From positions 85,533-149,532 of the forward strand of contig NZ_LMIB01000018.1 of assembly GCF_001429065.1 (NCBI RefSeq): a stretch of DNA of 64,000 bases, read 5' to 3'. This document shows, piece by piece, positions 37,332 through 48,119 of the stretch. Position 1 is the stretch's first letter. Every line of letters begins with the position of its first letter. The position numbers and the translations under genes are program-made. This DNA comes from Sphingomonas sp. Root710 (GTDB lineage: Bacteria > Pseudomonadota > Alphaproteobacteria > Sphingomonadales > Sphingomonadaceae). The notes beneath the pieces were generated by a model. The model searched no databases, was not told where the DNA came from, and saw only the letters and a list, made by a program, of their open reading frames with translations.

Positions 37332-37976
37332 ATGAACCGGGTCAACGCCAAGATATGCGGGCTTTCCACGCCGGAGACGGTGGGTGCTGCTATACGCCAT
37401 GGTGCGGCGCATATCGGCTTCGTCTTCTTCCCGAAGAGCCCGCGCAACGTAGATCCCGCACAGGCCGGAGCGCTGGCCGCTCTCGCGCCGCCGCATATCG
37501 GCAAGGTCGCAGTGCTCGTCGACCCCGACGACGCGTTGATCGACGAGGTGATCCGCGTGGGCAGCGTCGACACGCTCCAACTGCATGGCAAGGAAGCGCC
37601 CGAGCGCCTCGCCGCGATTCGCGCGCGACATCCTAAGATCGCGTTGTGGAAAGCGGTCCCGGTTCGCGCCCGCGCCGATGTCGACGCGGCGCGGGCCTTT
37701 CGCAGCGTCGCCGACCTGATCCTCTACGACGCCAAGACTCCCGAGGGAACGCTGCCCGGCGGAATGGGCCTGCGCTTCGACTGGACGCTGCTCGATGGCT
37801 TCCAGCACCCCCAACGCTGGGCGCTGTCGGGGGGGATCGACGAAGGCAATGTCGAGCGCGCGGCGGCGATCACCGGCGCGCGGCTGATCGACGCGTCGTC
37901 GGGCGTCGAAAGTGCGCCGGGCATCAAGAATGTGGACAAGATCGCCGCCTTCCTTCAACGGGTCGCCTCATTATGA
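37332..37976 (+). CDS. trpF: Phosphoribosylanthranilate isomerase
   Basis: Third step of tryptophan synthesis from chorismate-derived anthranilate. The 214-residue barrel has the catalytic Cys in KICGLSTPE (Cys9) and the general acid Asp in LSGGIDEGN near the C-terminus. No clear ribosome binding site precedes the ATG at 37332, but the homologous start matches. It overlaps trpB by 4 nt. Confidence 0.94.
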   Translation: MNRVNAKICGLSTPETVGAAIRHGAAHIGFVFFPKSPRNVDPAQAGALAALAPPHIGKVAVLVDPDDALIDEVIRVGSVDTLQLHGKEAPERLAAIRARHPKIALWKAVPVRARADVDAARAFRSVADLILYDAKTPEGTLPGGMGLRFDWTLLDGFQHPQRWALSGGIDEGNVERAAAITGARLIDASSGVESAPGIKNVDKIAAFLQRVASL

Positions 37977-39190
37977 CCGGATCCATCCCCAACACGCTGC
38001 GCGGCGGCCCTGACGAGAACGGCCAGTTCGGCGAATATGGCGGCCGCTATGTCAGCGAGACGCTGATGCCGCTGATCCTCGACCTCGAGCGCGAATATCG
38101 CGCGGCCAAGGCAGACCCTGCCTTCAAGGCCGAGTTCGACGCGCTGATGACGCATTATGTCGGCCGCCCCAGCCCGCTCTATTTCGCCGAGCGGCTGACC
38201 GAGCATCTCGGCGGCGCGAAAGTCTATCTGAAGCGCGAGGAGCTGAACCACACCGGCGCGCACAAGATCAACAACTGCATCGGCCAGATCCTGCTCGCCA
38301 GGCGGATGGGCAAGACCCGGATCATCGCCGAGACCGGCGCGGGGTCGCACGGCGTCGCCACCGCCACCGTCGCGGCGCGCTTCGGCTTGCCCTGCACGAT
38401 CTTCATGGGCGCGGTCGATGTCGAGCGGCAGCAGCCCAACGTCTTCCGGATGAAGCTGCTCGGCGCGGAAGTCCGCCCGGTGACCTCGGGTGCGCAGACG
38501 CTGAAGGACGCGATGAACGAGGCGCTGCGCGACTGGGTCGCGAACGTCCATGACACCTTCTACATCATCGGCACCGCAGCTGGCCCGCATCCCTATCCCG
38601 AGCTGGTCCGCGACTTCCAGTCGATCATCGGCCACGAAACCCGCGAGCAGATCATGGCCGCCGAAGGCCGCCTGCCCGACCTGCTGGTCGCTGCGGTCGG
38701 CGGCGGATCGAACGCGATCGGTCTGTTTCACCCCTTTCTCGACGATCCCGACGTGAAGATGATCGGAGCCGAAGCGGCGGGCCACGGCATCGACAGCGGC
38801 AAGCACGCCTCCAGCCTGGCCGGTGGCGTGCCCGGCGTGCTCCATGGCAACCGCACCTATCTGCTCCAGGACGAGGACGGCCAGATCACCGAGGCGCACT
38901 CGATCTCGGCTGGACTCGACTATCCGGGGATCGGGCCCGAGCATAGCTGGCTCCACGATATCGGCCGGATCGACTATATGCCGGTCACCGACGACGAGGC
39001 GGTCGCGAGCTTTGAACTGCTCGCCAAGCTGGAGGGCATCATTCCCGCGCTGGAGACCGCCCACGGTCTTGCGCTGGTCGAGAAGCTCGCTCCGACCATG
39101 GCGCGCGACCAGATCATCGTGATCAACCTGTCGGGCCGGGGCGACAAGGACATTCCAACCATCGCCAAGGCCAAAGGGGTATCGATATGA
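37973..39190 (+). CDS. trpB: Tryptophan synthase beta chain
   Basis: Joins indole and serine with PLP. The start [13 protein letters not shown] at 37973 overlaps the trpF stop. The 405-residue protein has the PLP Lys98 in [11 protein letters not shown], the phosphate-binding GGGSNAIG loop (near residues 240-247), and the indole-channel region intact. It forms the alpha2-beta2 complex with TrpA, whose gene overlaps by 4 nt. Confidence 0.97.
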   Translation: MTGSIPNTLRGGPDENGQFGEYGGRYVSETLMPLILDLEREYRAAKADPAFKAEFDALMTHYVGRPSPLYFAERLTEHLGGAKVYLKREELNHTGAHKINNCIGQILLARRMGKTRIIAETGAGSHGVATATVAARFGLPCTIFMGAVDVERQQPNVFRMKLLGAEVRPVTSGAQTLKDAMNEALRDWVANVHDTFYIIGTAAGPHPYPELVRDFQSIIGHETREQIMAAEGRLPDLLVAAVGGGSNAIGLFHPFLDDPDVKMIGAEAAGHGIDSGKHASSLAGGVPGVLHGNRTYLLQDEDGQITEAHSISAGLDYPGIGPEHSWLHDIGRIDYMPVTDDEAVASFELLAKLEGIIPALETAHGLALVEKLAPTMARDQIIVINLSGRGDKDIPTIAKAKGVSI

Positions 39191-40002
39191 GCCGCCTCGC
39201 CGCGACCTTCGCCGGCACCCGCGCCGAAGGCCGCGCCGCGCTGGTTGCCTTCGTCACCGGCGGCGATCCGACCCCGGCGGATACCGCGAGCATCCTCGAC
39301 GCGCTGGTCGAGGGCGGCGCCGACGTGATCGAGCTCGGCATGCCCTTCACCGATCCGATGGCTGACGGCCCCGCGATCCAGCGCGCCAATCTGCGTGCGC
39401 TGGCGGCCGGGACGACCACCGCCGACCTGCTCAGGATCGCCGCCGACTTCCGCCGGCGCCATCCCGAAGTCCCGCTGGTGCTGATGGGCTATGCCAACCC
39501 GATGGTGCGGCGCGGGCCCGAATGGTTCGCCGCTGCCGCCAGCAAGGCCGGCGTCGACGGCGTCATTTGCGTCGACATTCCGCCCGAGGCCGACGCTGCG
39601 CTGGGCCCGGCGCTGCGCGCGGCGGGCGTCGACCTGATCCGTCTCGCTACCCCCACCACCGACGCGACGCGCCTGCCGACGGTCTTGTCTGGGGCTTCGG
39701 GCTTTCTCTATTATGTATCGGTGGCAGGCATCACTGGCATGCAGCAGGCCGGGCAGGCCAGTATCGAAGCGGCGGTCGCACGGTTCAAGGCGGCGACCGA
39801 CCTGCCCGTCGCGGTCGGCTTCGGGGTGCGCGGCCCCGAACAGGCCGAGGCGATCGGCCGGGTCGCCGACGGCGTCGTCGTCGGTTCGGCGATCGTCGAC
39901 CTGATCGGCGAATATGGCGCGAATGCCGCCGGGTCGGTCCGCGAATTCATATCCACCCTGAGCGCCGCGGTTCGCCGCGCGGCAAAGGAGAAGGCCGCAT
40001 GA
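39187..40002 (+). CDS. trpA: Tryptophan synthase alpha chain
   Basis: Cleaves indole-3-glycerol phosphate to indole. A 271-residue barrel with the catalytic Glu in [17 protein letters not shown] (near residue 48) and Asp (near 59), followed by QRANLRAL. The phosphate-binding [10 protein letters not shown] and VVVGSAIVD segments are present. The stop overlaps the accD start (ATGA), a trp-accD linkage common in alphaproteobacteria. Confidence 0.96.
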   Translation: MSRLAATFAGTRAEGRAALVAFVTGGDPTPADTASILDALVEGGADVIELGMPFTDPMADGPAIQRANLRALAAGTTTADLLRIAADFRRRHPEVPLVLMGYANPMVRRGPEWFAAAASKAGVDGVICVDIPPEADAALGPALRAAGVDLIRLATPTTDATRLPTVLSGASGFLYYVSVAGITGMQQAGQASIEAAVARFKAATDLPVAVGFGVRGPEQAEAIGRVADGVVVGSAIVDLIGEYGANAAGSVREFISTLSAAVRRAAKEKAA

Positions 40003-40853
40003 GCTGGCTCGATAGCGTCCGCAAGAAGATATCCTTCATCGCCAAGCGCGAGTCGCCGGACAATCTGTGGCACAAATGTCCGTCCTGCCAGCAGATGATC
40101 TTCGCCAAGGAATATGAGGAAAATCTGTCGGTCTGCCCGAAATGCGGCCATCATGGCCGGATCGGGCCCGACGCGCGCTTCGACCAGCTGTTCGACAACG
40201 GCGTCTACACGCTGTTGCCCGCGCCTGCGGTGCGTGAAGATCCGCTGAAGTTTCGCGACTCCAAGCGCTACACCGACCGGATGAAGGAGGCGCGCTCCAA
40301 GACCGGCGAACAGGATGCGCTGATCAACGCGCGCGGCACGATAGAGGGTTTCAAGGCGGTCGTCGGCGTCCAGGATTTCGCCTTCATGGGCGGTTCGATG
40401 GGCCTGGCAGTCGGCTCCGCCTTCGTCGCCGGGGTCGAGGCGGCGATCGCCGACCAGTGCCCCTATGTCATCTTCACCGCGGCAGGCGGCGCGCGCATGC
40501 AGGAGGGCATCCTCTCGCTGATGCAGATGCCCAAGACCACCGTCGCGATCGCGCAGCTGCGCGAGGCAGGCCTGCCTTATATCGTCGTGATGACCGACCC
40601 CACGACGGGCGGCGTCACCGCCTCCTATGCGATGCTCGGCGACGTTCAGATCGCCGAACCGGGTGCGCTGATCGGTTTCGCCGGCCAGCGCGTGATTGAG
40701 CAGACGATCCGCGAGAAGCTGCCCGAGGGATTCCAGCGCGCCGAATATCTGCTCGAACACGGCATGCTCGACATGGTTGTCGAGCGCGCGAACCTGCGCG
40801 CCGAACTGGCGCGGCTGATCGACTATCTCTGCCCTGGGAAGAAGGCGGCGTGA
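39999..40853 (+). CDS. accD: Acetyl-CoA carboxylase carboxyltransferase, beta subunit
   Basis: Together with AccA transfers CO2 to acetyl-CoA for fatty acid synthesis. The 284-residue protein has the N-terminal zinc ribbon (Cys27, Cys30, Cys46, Cys49) and the crotonase-like carboxyltransferase core with GGARMQEG and [12 protein letters not shown]. It starts within the trpA stop. accA is not in the window. Confidence 0.96.
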   Translation: MSWLDSVRKKISFIAKRESPDNLWHKCPSCQQMIFAKEYEENLSVCPKCGHHGRIGPDARFDQLFDNGVYTLLPAPAVREDPLKFRDSKRYTDRMKEARSKTGEQDALINARGTIEGFKAVVGVQDFAFMGGSMGLAVGSAFVAGVEAAIADQCPYVIFTAAGGARMQEGILSLMQMPKTTVAIAQLREAGLPYIVVMTDPTTGGVTASYAMLGDVQIAEPGALIGFAGQRVIEQTIREKLPEGFQRAEYLLEHGMLDMVVERANLRAELARLIDYLCPGKKAA

Positions 40854-40857
40854 AAAG

Positions 40858-41035
40858 CTCCCCTCCCTGCCAAGGGAGGGGCTGGGGGTGGGTCGGTCCG
40901 GATGGATCAACGAGCCCGTTTGCCACTCCAGCCAGCGTAATTCACCCCCTGCCAGTTTCAGGTAGACAGTCCCCCGGACTGTTTAGGTCATGCCGGGGGC
41001 ATGACCGACCTGAAACTCCTGGGCAGGGAGGGGAG
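40858..41035. repeat. 178-bp MITE-like element with 14-bp terminal inverted repeats
   Basis: Ends CTCCCCTCCCTGCC (40858-40871) and GGCAGGGAGGGGAG (41022-41035) are perfect inverted repeats. Inside are three more perfect palindromes: AGTTTCAGGT/ACCTGAAACT (40954-40963 and 41008-41017), ACAGTCC/GGACTGT (40966-40982) and GGTCATGCC/GGCATGACC (40986-41006). It encodes nothing evident. Its right end supplies the GGGGAG ribosome binding site of folC. Confidence 0.8.
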
Positions 41036-41040
41036 TAAAG

Positions 41041-42366
41041 ATGCCCGACCACGCCACCTCGACCGATCCCGCCGTTCAGGCCCAGCTCGATCGCCTGAGC
41101 CTGCTCTCGCCGGGCGCCGACATCCTCGGGCTCGACCGGATCGCGCGGCTGATGGAGCGGCTGGGCCATCCCGAGCGCAGCCTTCCGCCGGTCTTCCATG
41201 TCGCCGGGACCAACGGCAAGGGATCGACCTGCGCCTATCTGCGAGCCGCGATCGAGGCGGCGGGAATGTCGGCGCATGTCTTCACCAGCCCGCACCTCGT
41301 CCGCTTCAACGAGCGGATCCGCATCGCGGGCGAGCTGATCACCGATGAGGAACTGGCGCCGCTGCTCGCGGAGGTGCTCGAAGTGGGCGGGGATATCGGC
41401 GCGAGCTTCTTCGAGGTGACCACCGCCGCGGCGCTGCTCGCCTTCTCGCGTGCACCCGCCGATGCGTGCATCATCGAGGTCGGGCTCGGCGGGCGGCTCG
41501 ACGCCACCAACATCATCCCGGAACCACTGATCTGCGGCATTGCCCAGCTCGGGCTCGACCATCAGAGCTTCCTCGGCGACACGATCGAGGCGATCGCGGG
41601 CGAGAAAGCCGGTATCGCCAAGCCCGGCGTGCCGATCGTCACCCTCCATTATCCGGAAACGGTCGCCAACCGCATCGGTCAGGCGATCGGCGCGGCAGGC
41701 GCGACCTGGCACGTCAAGGGCGGCTCGTGGGACGCCGCCGCCTATCAGAACCGGCTCCATTATCGCGATGCGCAGGGCAAGCTCGATCTGCCGCTGCCGG
41801 GGCTCGCCGGCCACCATCAGGCCCAGAATGCCGGGCTGGCCGTGGCGATGCTGCGGCATCAGTCTGCGCTGGCCATCCCGGCCTCGGCGCTGCGCGCGGC
41901 GATGGGCTGGGCCAATTGGCCCGCGCGGCTCCAGCATCTGCGTAACGGGCATATCGTCGCGCAACTGCCGCCCGGGTCCGAACTGTGGATCGATGGCGGC
42001 CACAACCCATCGGCGGGGCGCGTGATCGGCGACTTCCTGCGCGGCCACGTCGCGGCCGGCCGGCCGCTTCACATCATCCTCGGCCTGCTGGAAAACAAGG
42101 ATGCCTCCGGCTTCCTTGCGGCGATGGGACAGGTCCACGCCCGCTTCCAGATGGTGCCGGTTCCCGGCCATCCCCATCACACGCCCGCGCGGCTCGCCGA
42201 GATCGCGGGACTGGCGGGGCTGCGCGCGACCCCGGCCGCGGATGTCGCCGAGGCGATCGCCGCCATCGCCGCCACGAGGGACGAAGCCCCCCCGGTGGTG
42301 CTGGTCGGCGGCTCGCTCTATCTGGCCGGACGGGTACTCGAAGCGAATGGGACGGTGGTCGACTGA
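41041..42366 (+). CDS. folC: Bifunctional dihydrofolate synthase/folylpolyglutamate synthase
   Basis: Adds glutamate to dihydropteroate and later to folates, using ATP. The 441-residue protein has the P-loop VAGTNGKGST (residues 54-63), the TSPHLVRFNERIRI signature following it, and the GLGGRLDATN segment. The ligase C-terminal domain (GGHNPSAG) is complete. The ribosome binding site GGGGAG 5 nt before the ATG belongs to the inverted repeat of the preceding element. It follows accD in the same direction. Confidence 0.95.
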   Translation: MPDHATSTDPAVQAQLDRLSLLSPGADILGLDRIARLMERLGHPERSLPPVFHVAGTNGKGSTCAYLRAAIEAAGMSAHVFTSPHLVRFNERIRIAGELITDEELAPLLAEVLEVGGDIGASFFEVTTAAALLAFSRAPADACIIEVGLGGRLDATNIIPEPLICGIAQLGLDHQSFLGDTIEAIAGEKAGIAKPGVPIVTLHYPETVANRIGQAIGAAGATWHVKGGSWDAAAYQNRLHYRDAQGKLDLPLPGLAGHHQAQNAGLAVAMLRHQSALAIPASALRAAMGWANWPARLQHLRNGHIVAQLPPGSELWIDGGHNPSAGRVIGDFLRGHVAAGRPLHIILGLLENKDASGFLAAMGQVHARFQMVPVPGHPHHTPARLAEIAGLAGLRATPAADVAEAIAAIAATRDEAPPVVLVGGSLYLAGRVLEANGTVVD

Positions 42367-42394
42367 GGCGAAGAACTCGCGCCCTCACGCCGCC

Positions 42395-42414
42395 ATGCTG
42401 AACTTGTTTCAGCA
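42395..42414. repeat. CTGAACTTGTTTCAG-type palindrome, copy 1
   Basis: ATGCTGAA and TTTCAGCAT arms around CTTG, a hairpin directly after folC. The same core returns at 42585-42605 and, inverted, at 42646-42666. The family is a widespread dispersed repeat and may act as a terminator here. Confidence 0.65.
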
Positions 42415-42584
42415 TCCACTCAGCCGCCCGAGCAATTTTGGGGAACTTTGTTCAGCTTTGCCGCAAGAGTCCTTCCCTTCACTCCAGCCTCACGGTGGAT
42501 CCTGAAATCAGGGCGTGTCATCACTTGGCCGTGAAGAATGCGCCGCTGGTTGAAGATTGGTACGACTTCTAACAGGTTACCGTC

Positions 42585-42666
42585 ACCCTGAACTTGTTTC
42601 AGGGTCCACCATGCCACCTGCTCCGGTGCTCCCGTGGAGGAGTGGATGCTGAAACAAGTTCAGCAT
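42585..42666. repeat. CTGAACTTGTTTCAG-type palindromes, copies 2 and 3 as an inverted pair
   Basis: ACCCTGAA...TTCAGGGT (42585-42605) and ATGCTGAA...TTCAGCAT (42646-42666) face each other about 40 nt apart. The second copy reads CTGAAACAAGTTCAG, the reverse of the core. Together they form a compact two-hairpin element, a layout seen in REP doublets. Confidence 0.65.
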
Positions 42667-42799
42667 GACGGCTAAAATTCGGGATTTCTCACGCATTCAA
42701 ATGTCAACTGGTGGACACGCCCAAGTTCAGGATGACGAATAAAAGCGCTCGGCTCCCTGAACGACCGAACAACCACAAATAACCCCCCATGACCCTTTA

Positions 42800-42816
42800 T
42801 TGCGATTGACTCGCAA
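42800..42816. promoter_or_regulatory. Iron-box-like palindrome upstream of the Cys-rich gene
   Basis: TTGCGA, spacer TTGAC, TCGCAA: a perfect 6-bp inverted repeat with a 5-nt spacer, 43 nt upstream of the ATG at 42859. The shape resembles iron-responsive (Fur-type) operators of the TTGCGA...TCGCAA class in proteobacteria. It includes TTGACT, a plausible -35 element, so a repressor bound there would block the promoter. The assignment is by motif and position only. Confidence 0.5.
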
Positions 42817-42858
42817 TATCAAATATGCTGTTCTCCTGCTGAACCGAGAGGAGAGATC

Positions 42859-43293
42859 ATGTCCGAGCATGCCGAGCCGACCGCCCGCCTGCTGCCCCAC
42901 AGCGCCCCTGACGACAGCGGCGCACGGCTGTTTCTGCACGGTGTCCGGCGCATGGGGGTCGGCGGGCTGGGCGACGCGCAGGCCGCGAGCATGCTGATCG
43001 GCGCCTTCGGCCTGTCCTTCCGCCGCCCGCTGGTGCTGCTGCGCGCGCTGATGGCCGAACTGGCCCGCGCCTCACACCAGTCGATCATGATCGCGCCGTC
43101 CTGCTGCTGCCGGATGACGGTCGCCGAATCGATGCTGCTGCGGGCGGTATCGCTGTCGCGCGACCAGCCCCGGCTCGGCCATGAGATCCTGTGCAATCTT
43201 TGCGGGATCGACAGCGGGATCGGGGTGCTGTCGAGCGCACAGGCGGTGTCGCAGGCTTTTGCCGACCTGGGGAGACCGATCGAGCGAAGCTAA
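42859..43293 (+). CDS. Small Cys-rich protein of unknown function
   Basis: A 144-residue protein behind a strong ribosome binding site (GAGGAGAG 5 nt before the ATG). The N-half is hydrophilic to about residue 45; the rest has amphipathic or moderately hydrophobic helices ([24 protein letters not shown]). Five Cys lie in two groups, SCCCRM (about 81-86) and CNLCGID (about 112-118), which could bind iron, an iron-sulfur cluster or zinc. No known domain is recognised. It follows an iron-box-like site and precedes acnA in the same direction. Confidence 0.75.
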   Translation: MSEHAEPTARLLPHSAPDDSGARLFLHGVRRMGVGGLGDAQAASMLIGAFGLSFRRPLVLLRALMAELARASHQSIMIAPSCCCRMTVAESMLLRAVSLSRDQPRLGHEILCNLCGIDSGIGVLSSAQAVSQAFADLGRPIERS

Positions 43294-43310
43294 CCGGACC
43301 GGCTTCATCT

Positions 43311-43355
43311 CGATCGCCGCCGCGGCGGGAACTGCACGCCCCGCCGCGGCGATCG
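43311..43355. terminator. Strong GC hairpin between the Cys-rich gene and acnA
   Basis: The left arm starts CGATCGCCGC (43311) and the right arm ends GGCGATCG (43355). The arms pair over about 16 bp with a 3-nt bulge and a 9-nt loop. It begins 18 nt after the stop at 43293. No T-run follows, so it may attenuate rather than end transcription. Confidence 0.5.
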
Positions 43356-43454
43356 TGCGCATGTATCCGAAACGACCGCTCCAGCCCTTTCCCTGAGCCG
43401 AACCGCTTACTATATCCCCGACGACTCTCGCATCTGCAGCATAAGGCGATAGCA

Positions 43455-46139
<2,685 letters not shown>

Positions 46140-46162
46140 CCGACGCCACACCAGGGACGGGG

Positions 46163-46196
46163 GCCGGTCCGCCACTGCGGGCCGGCTCTTTCCTTT
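46163..46196 (+). terminator. Rho-independent terminator after acnA
   Basis: GCCGGTCCGC (46163-46172), loop CACT, GCGGGCCGGC (46177-46186), then CTCTTTCCTTT. The stem is 10 bp with one G-T pair. A near-identical stem follows the next gene. Confidence 0.8.
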
Positions 46197-46261
46197 GACC
46201 GGAAATACTTGCTCGGGAGCCCGCCTTGCAAATGCGCGCGCTCCACAGCTAGGGGCGTGCA

Positions 46262-48013
46262 ATGAGCAGCTTCTATGTCCCCTCAGACCTGCGCGTTACC
46301 CCCGACCGGATCGAGCGCGTGTCGCTCCTCGGCGGATGCGTCTTCGACCGGTGGCGGGACGTGCTCGCGCGCAAGGCGCCGGGGATCGCGGTCGATCTTC
46401 TACCCTTCGACTATAATGGTCAGCTTATCGAGGAGGCCGATCGCGGCGATTTCCGGATCGTCCAGGTGCCGCTGCGCTATCTATATCCGGAAGTGATCGT
46501 GATGCAGGCCCGCTTCGAGGAGCAGGCGGACGGGTCCGAAGCGACCCTTATCAGCTCACGCCAGCGCCTGAAGCGCGTGCTGGGCAAACTCGGCGGCGCC
46601 AGCGAGGACCGGCCGACCTTCTTCCTCAACTATCCCTTACCCCAGCGCGGCGCGCTCGGCCGATTGATGCCGCGCTACGATTCGCGCAATCCCGCCTATT
46701 TCCTCCAGCGGCTCAATCGCCAGCTCAGCGACCTGGTCGACGATTATCCTGGCGGGCACATACTCGACATGGAGCAATGCGCCGCAGCGTTCGGGCGGCG
46801 CTATGTGCAGGACGACGCCTTCTGGCTCTATGCCCATGGCGGGCTGATCAGCGATTTCGATTCGGTCTGCGACGTCGGGCGGCTCGATCCCACCAAGCCG
46901 CTGTCCGAGCTCCATCGCTTCGACGTCGAGGGCTTCATCGACGAGGTTTGGGACGAGGCCTTCGCCATGCTGCGCACCTTGCGCGGCACCGACCGGGTCA
47001 AGATGGTCTGCGTCGACCTGGACGATACGCTTTGGCGCGGCATACCGGCGGAATCCGACCTGATGGCCCTCGACCAGGACCGTATCGAGGGCTGGCCGCT
47101 GGGCTTCGCCGAGTCGCTGCTGGTCCTCAAGCAGCGGGGAATCCTGCTGGGGATCATCAGCAAGAACGACGCGGCCCGCGCCGAAGAGATCATGGCGCAC
47201 CTGTTCGGCGGCCGCCTGTCGATGGCCGATTTCGCGATCCGCAAGATCAACTGGCAGCCGAAGAGCCAGAATCTCGCCGATGCGATCCGCGAGGCCAACG
47301 TCCTGCCGGACTCGGTGGTCTATATCGACGACAACCCGGTCGAGCGTGCGGCCGTGAAGCGGGCGCTGCCCGAAGTGCGGGTCCTCGAGGCTCCGCACCA
47401 GGATTGGCGGCGTATCCTGCTGTGGAGCCCTGAGAGCCAGGTAGCGACGATCAGCGCCGAATCCGCGACGCGCACCGAGATGGTGCAAGGACAGGTTGCG
47501 CGCGAAGAGGCTCGCCGCGAGATGGGCGACGACTCATTCCTCGCCGATCTCGGCATCGATGTGGAGCTGCGGCGGATCGACGGCGACGACCACCCCCAGT
47601 TCGAGCGGGCTTTCGAACTGCTCAACAAGACCAACCAGTTCAACACCAATGGCGGCCGCTGGACCCACGAGGAAGCGCGCGCGCATTTCGCGACCGGCGG
47701 CCATTGGTGGACCTTCACGGCTCGCGACCGCTTCACCATCTACGGGCTGGTGGGCGTCATCGTCATCGACCAAGGCCACATTCCGCAGTTCGTCATGAGC
47801 TGCCGGGTGTTCGGCCTCGGCATCGAGCAGGCCGCATTGGCGATGATCGAGGCGGCGCAGTCCGCGCCACTGAGCGCGACCCTTCTCACCACCGAGCGCA
47901 ACGGGCCGTGCCGCCACGTCTATGCTCAGGCCGGCTGGACAGTGCGCGAGGAGGTCTGGTGCTCACCCGGCTCGACCCCGAAACCGCCGCATGTCCATGC
48001 TCGGATAGTCTGA
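46262..48013 (+). CDS. FkbH-like HAD-IIIC protein with C-terminal acyltransferase-like domain
   Basis: A 583-residue protein. Residues about 1-230 form an SGNH-like N-terminal domain; the FkbH/HAD-IIIC domain (about 248-400) has the motif CVDLDDTLWRG (Asp252, Asp254), GIISKNDAARA and VYIDDNPVERA; a GNAT-like domain fills about 430-570 (FELLNKTNQFNTNGGRWT, CRVFGLGIEQAAL). FkbH relatives load a glyceryl group from 1,3-bisphosphoglycerate onto an acyl carrier protein in polyketide work, and others modify surface sugars. Here no carrier protein or polyketide gene is near, so the substrate is unknown. Confidence 0.85.
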   Translation: MSSFYVPSDLRVTPDRIERVSLLGGCVFDRWRDVLARKAPGIAVDLLPFDYNGQLIEEADRGDFRIVQVPLRYLYPEVIVMQARFEEQADGSEATLISSRQRLKRVLGKLGGASEDRPTFFLNYPLPQRGALGRLMPRYDSRNPAYFLQRLNRQLSDLVDDYPGGHILDMEQCAAAFGRRYVQDDAFWLYAHGGLISDFDSVCDVGRLDPTKPLSELHRFDVEGFIDEVWDEAFAMLRTLRGTDRVKMVCVDLDDTLWRGIPAESDLMALDQDRIEGWPLGFAESLLVLKQRGILLGIISKNDAARAEEIMAHLFGGRLSMADFAIRKINWQPKSQNLADAIREANVLPDSVVYIDDNPVERAAVKRALPEVRVLEAPHQDWRRILLWSPESQVATISAESATRTEMVQGQVAREEARREMGDDSFLADLGIDVELRRIDGDDHPQFERAFELLNKTNQFNTNGGRWTHEEARAHFATGGHWWTFTARDRFTIYGLVGVIVIDQGHIPQFVMSCRVFGLGIEQAALAMIEAAQSAPLSATLLTTERNGPCRHVYAQAGWTVREEVWCSPGSTPKPPHVHARIV

Positions 48014-48040
48014 CCGCCCGCTACGCTGCGCCAGGGACGC

Positions 48041-48080
48041 AAAAAGGGGCCGGTCCGCATGAGCGGGCCGGCCCCTTTTT
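48041..48080. terminator. Bidirectional terminator between the FkbH-like gene and acnB
   Basis: An 18-bp stem (48041-48058 with 48063-48080) with one G-T pair and the 4-nt loop ATGA, flanked by A5 on the left and T5 on the right, so it can end transcription on both strands. The core GCCGGTCCGC/GCGGGCCGGC is the same as after acnA. Confidence 0.9.
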
Positions 48081-48119
48081 CTTCAATCCTTCTCCCCCGA
48101 GGAGGGAGGAATTTTTTCC

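Larger units (their letters stand above)
42367..42858. other. 492-nt non-coding gap with several palindromes
   Basis: The gap has no convincing gene. It holds three copies of a palindrome with the core CTGAACTTGTTTCAG, and an upstream region for the gene at 42859 with a separate iron-box-like palindrome. Short open frames here read through repeat DNA in both directions and lack ribosome binding sites. Confidence 0.7.

Noticed and set aside
42420-42617. Short open frame of 65 residues in the folC downstream gap
   Set aside because: It is read through the palindromic repeats and has no ribosome binding site.
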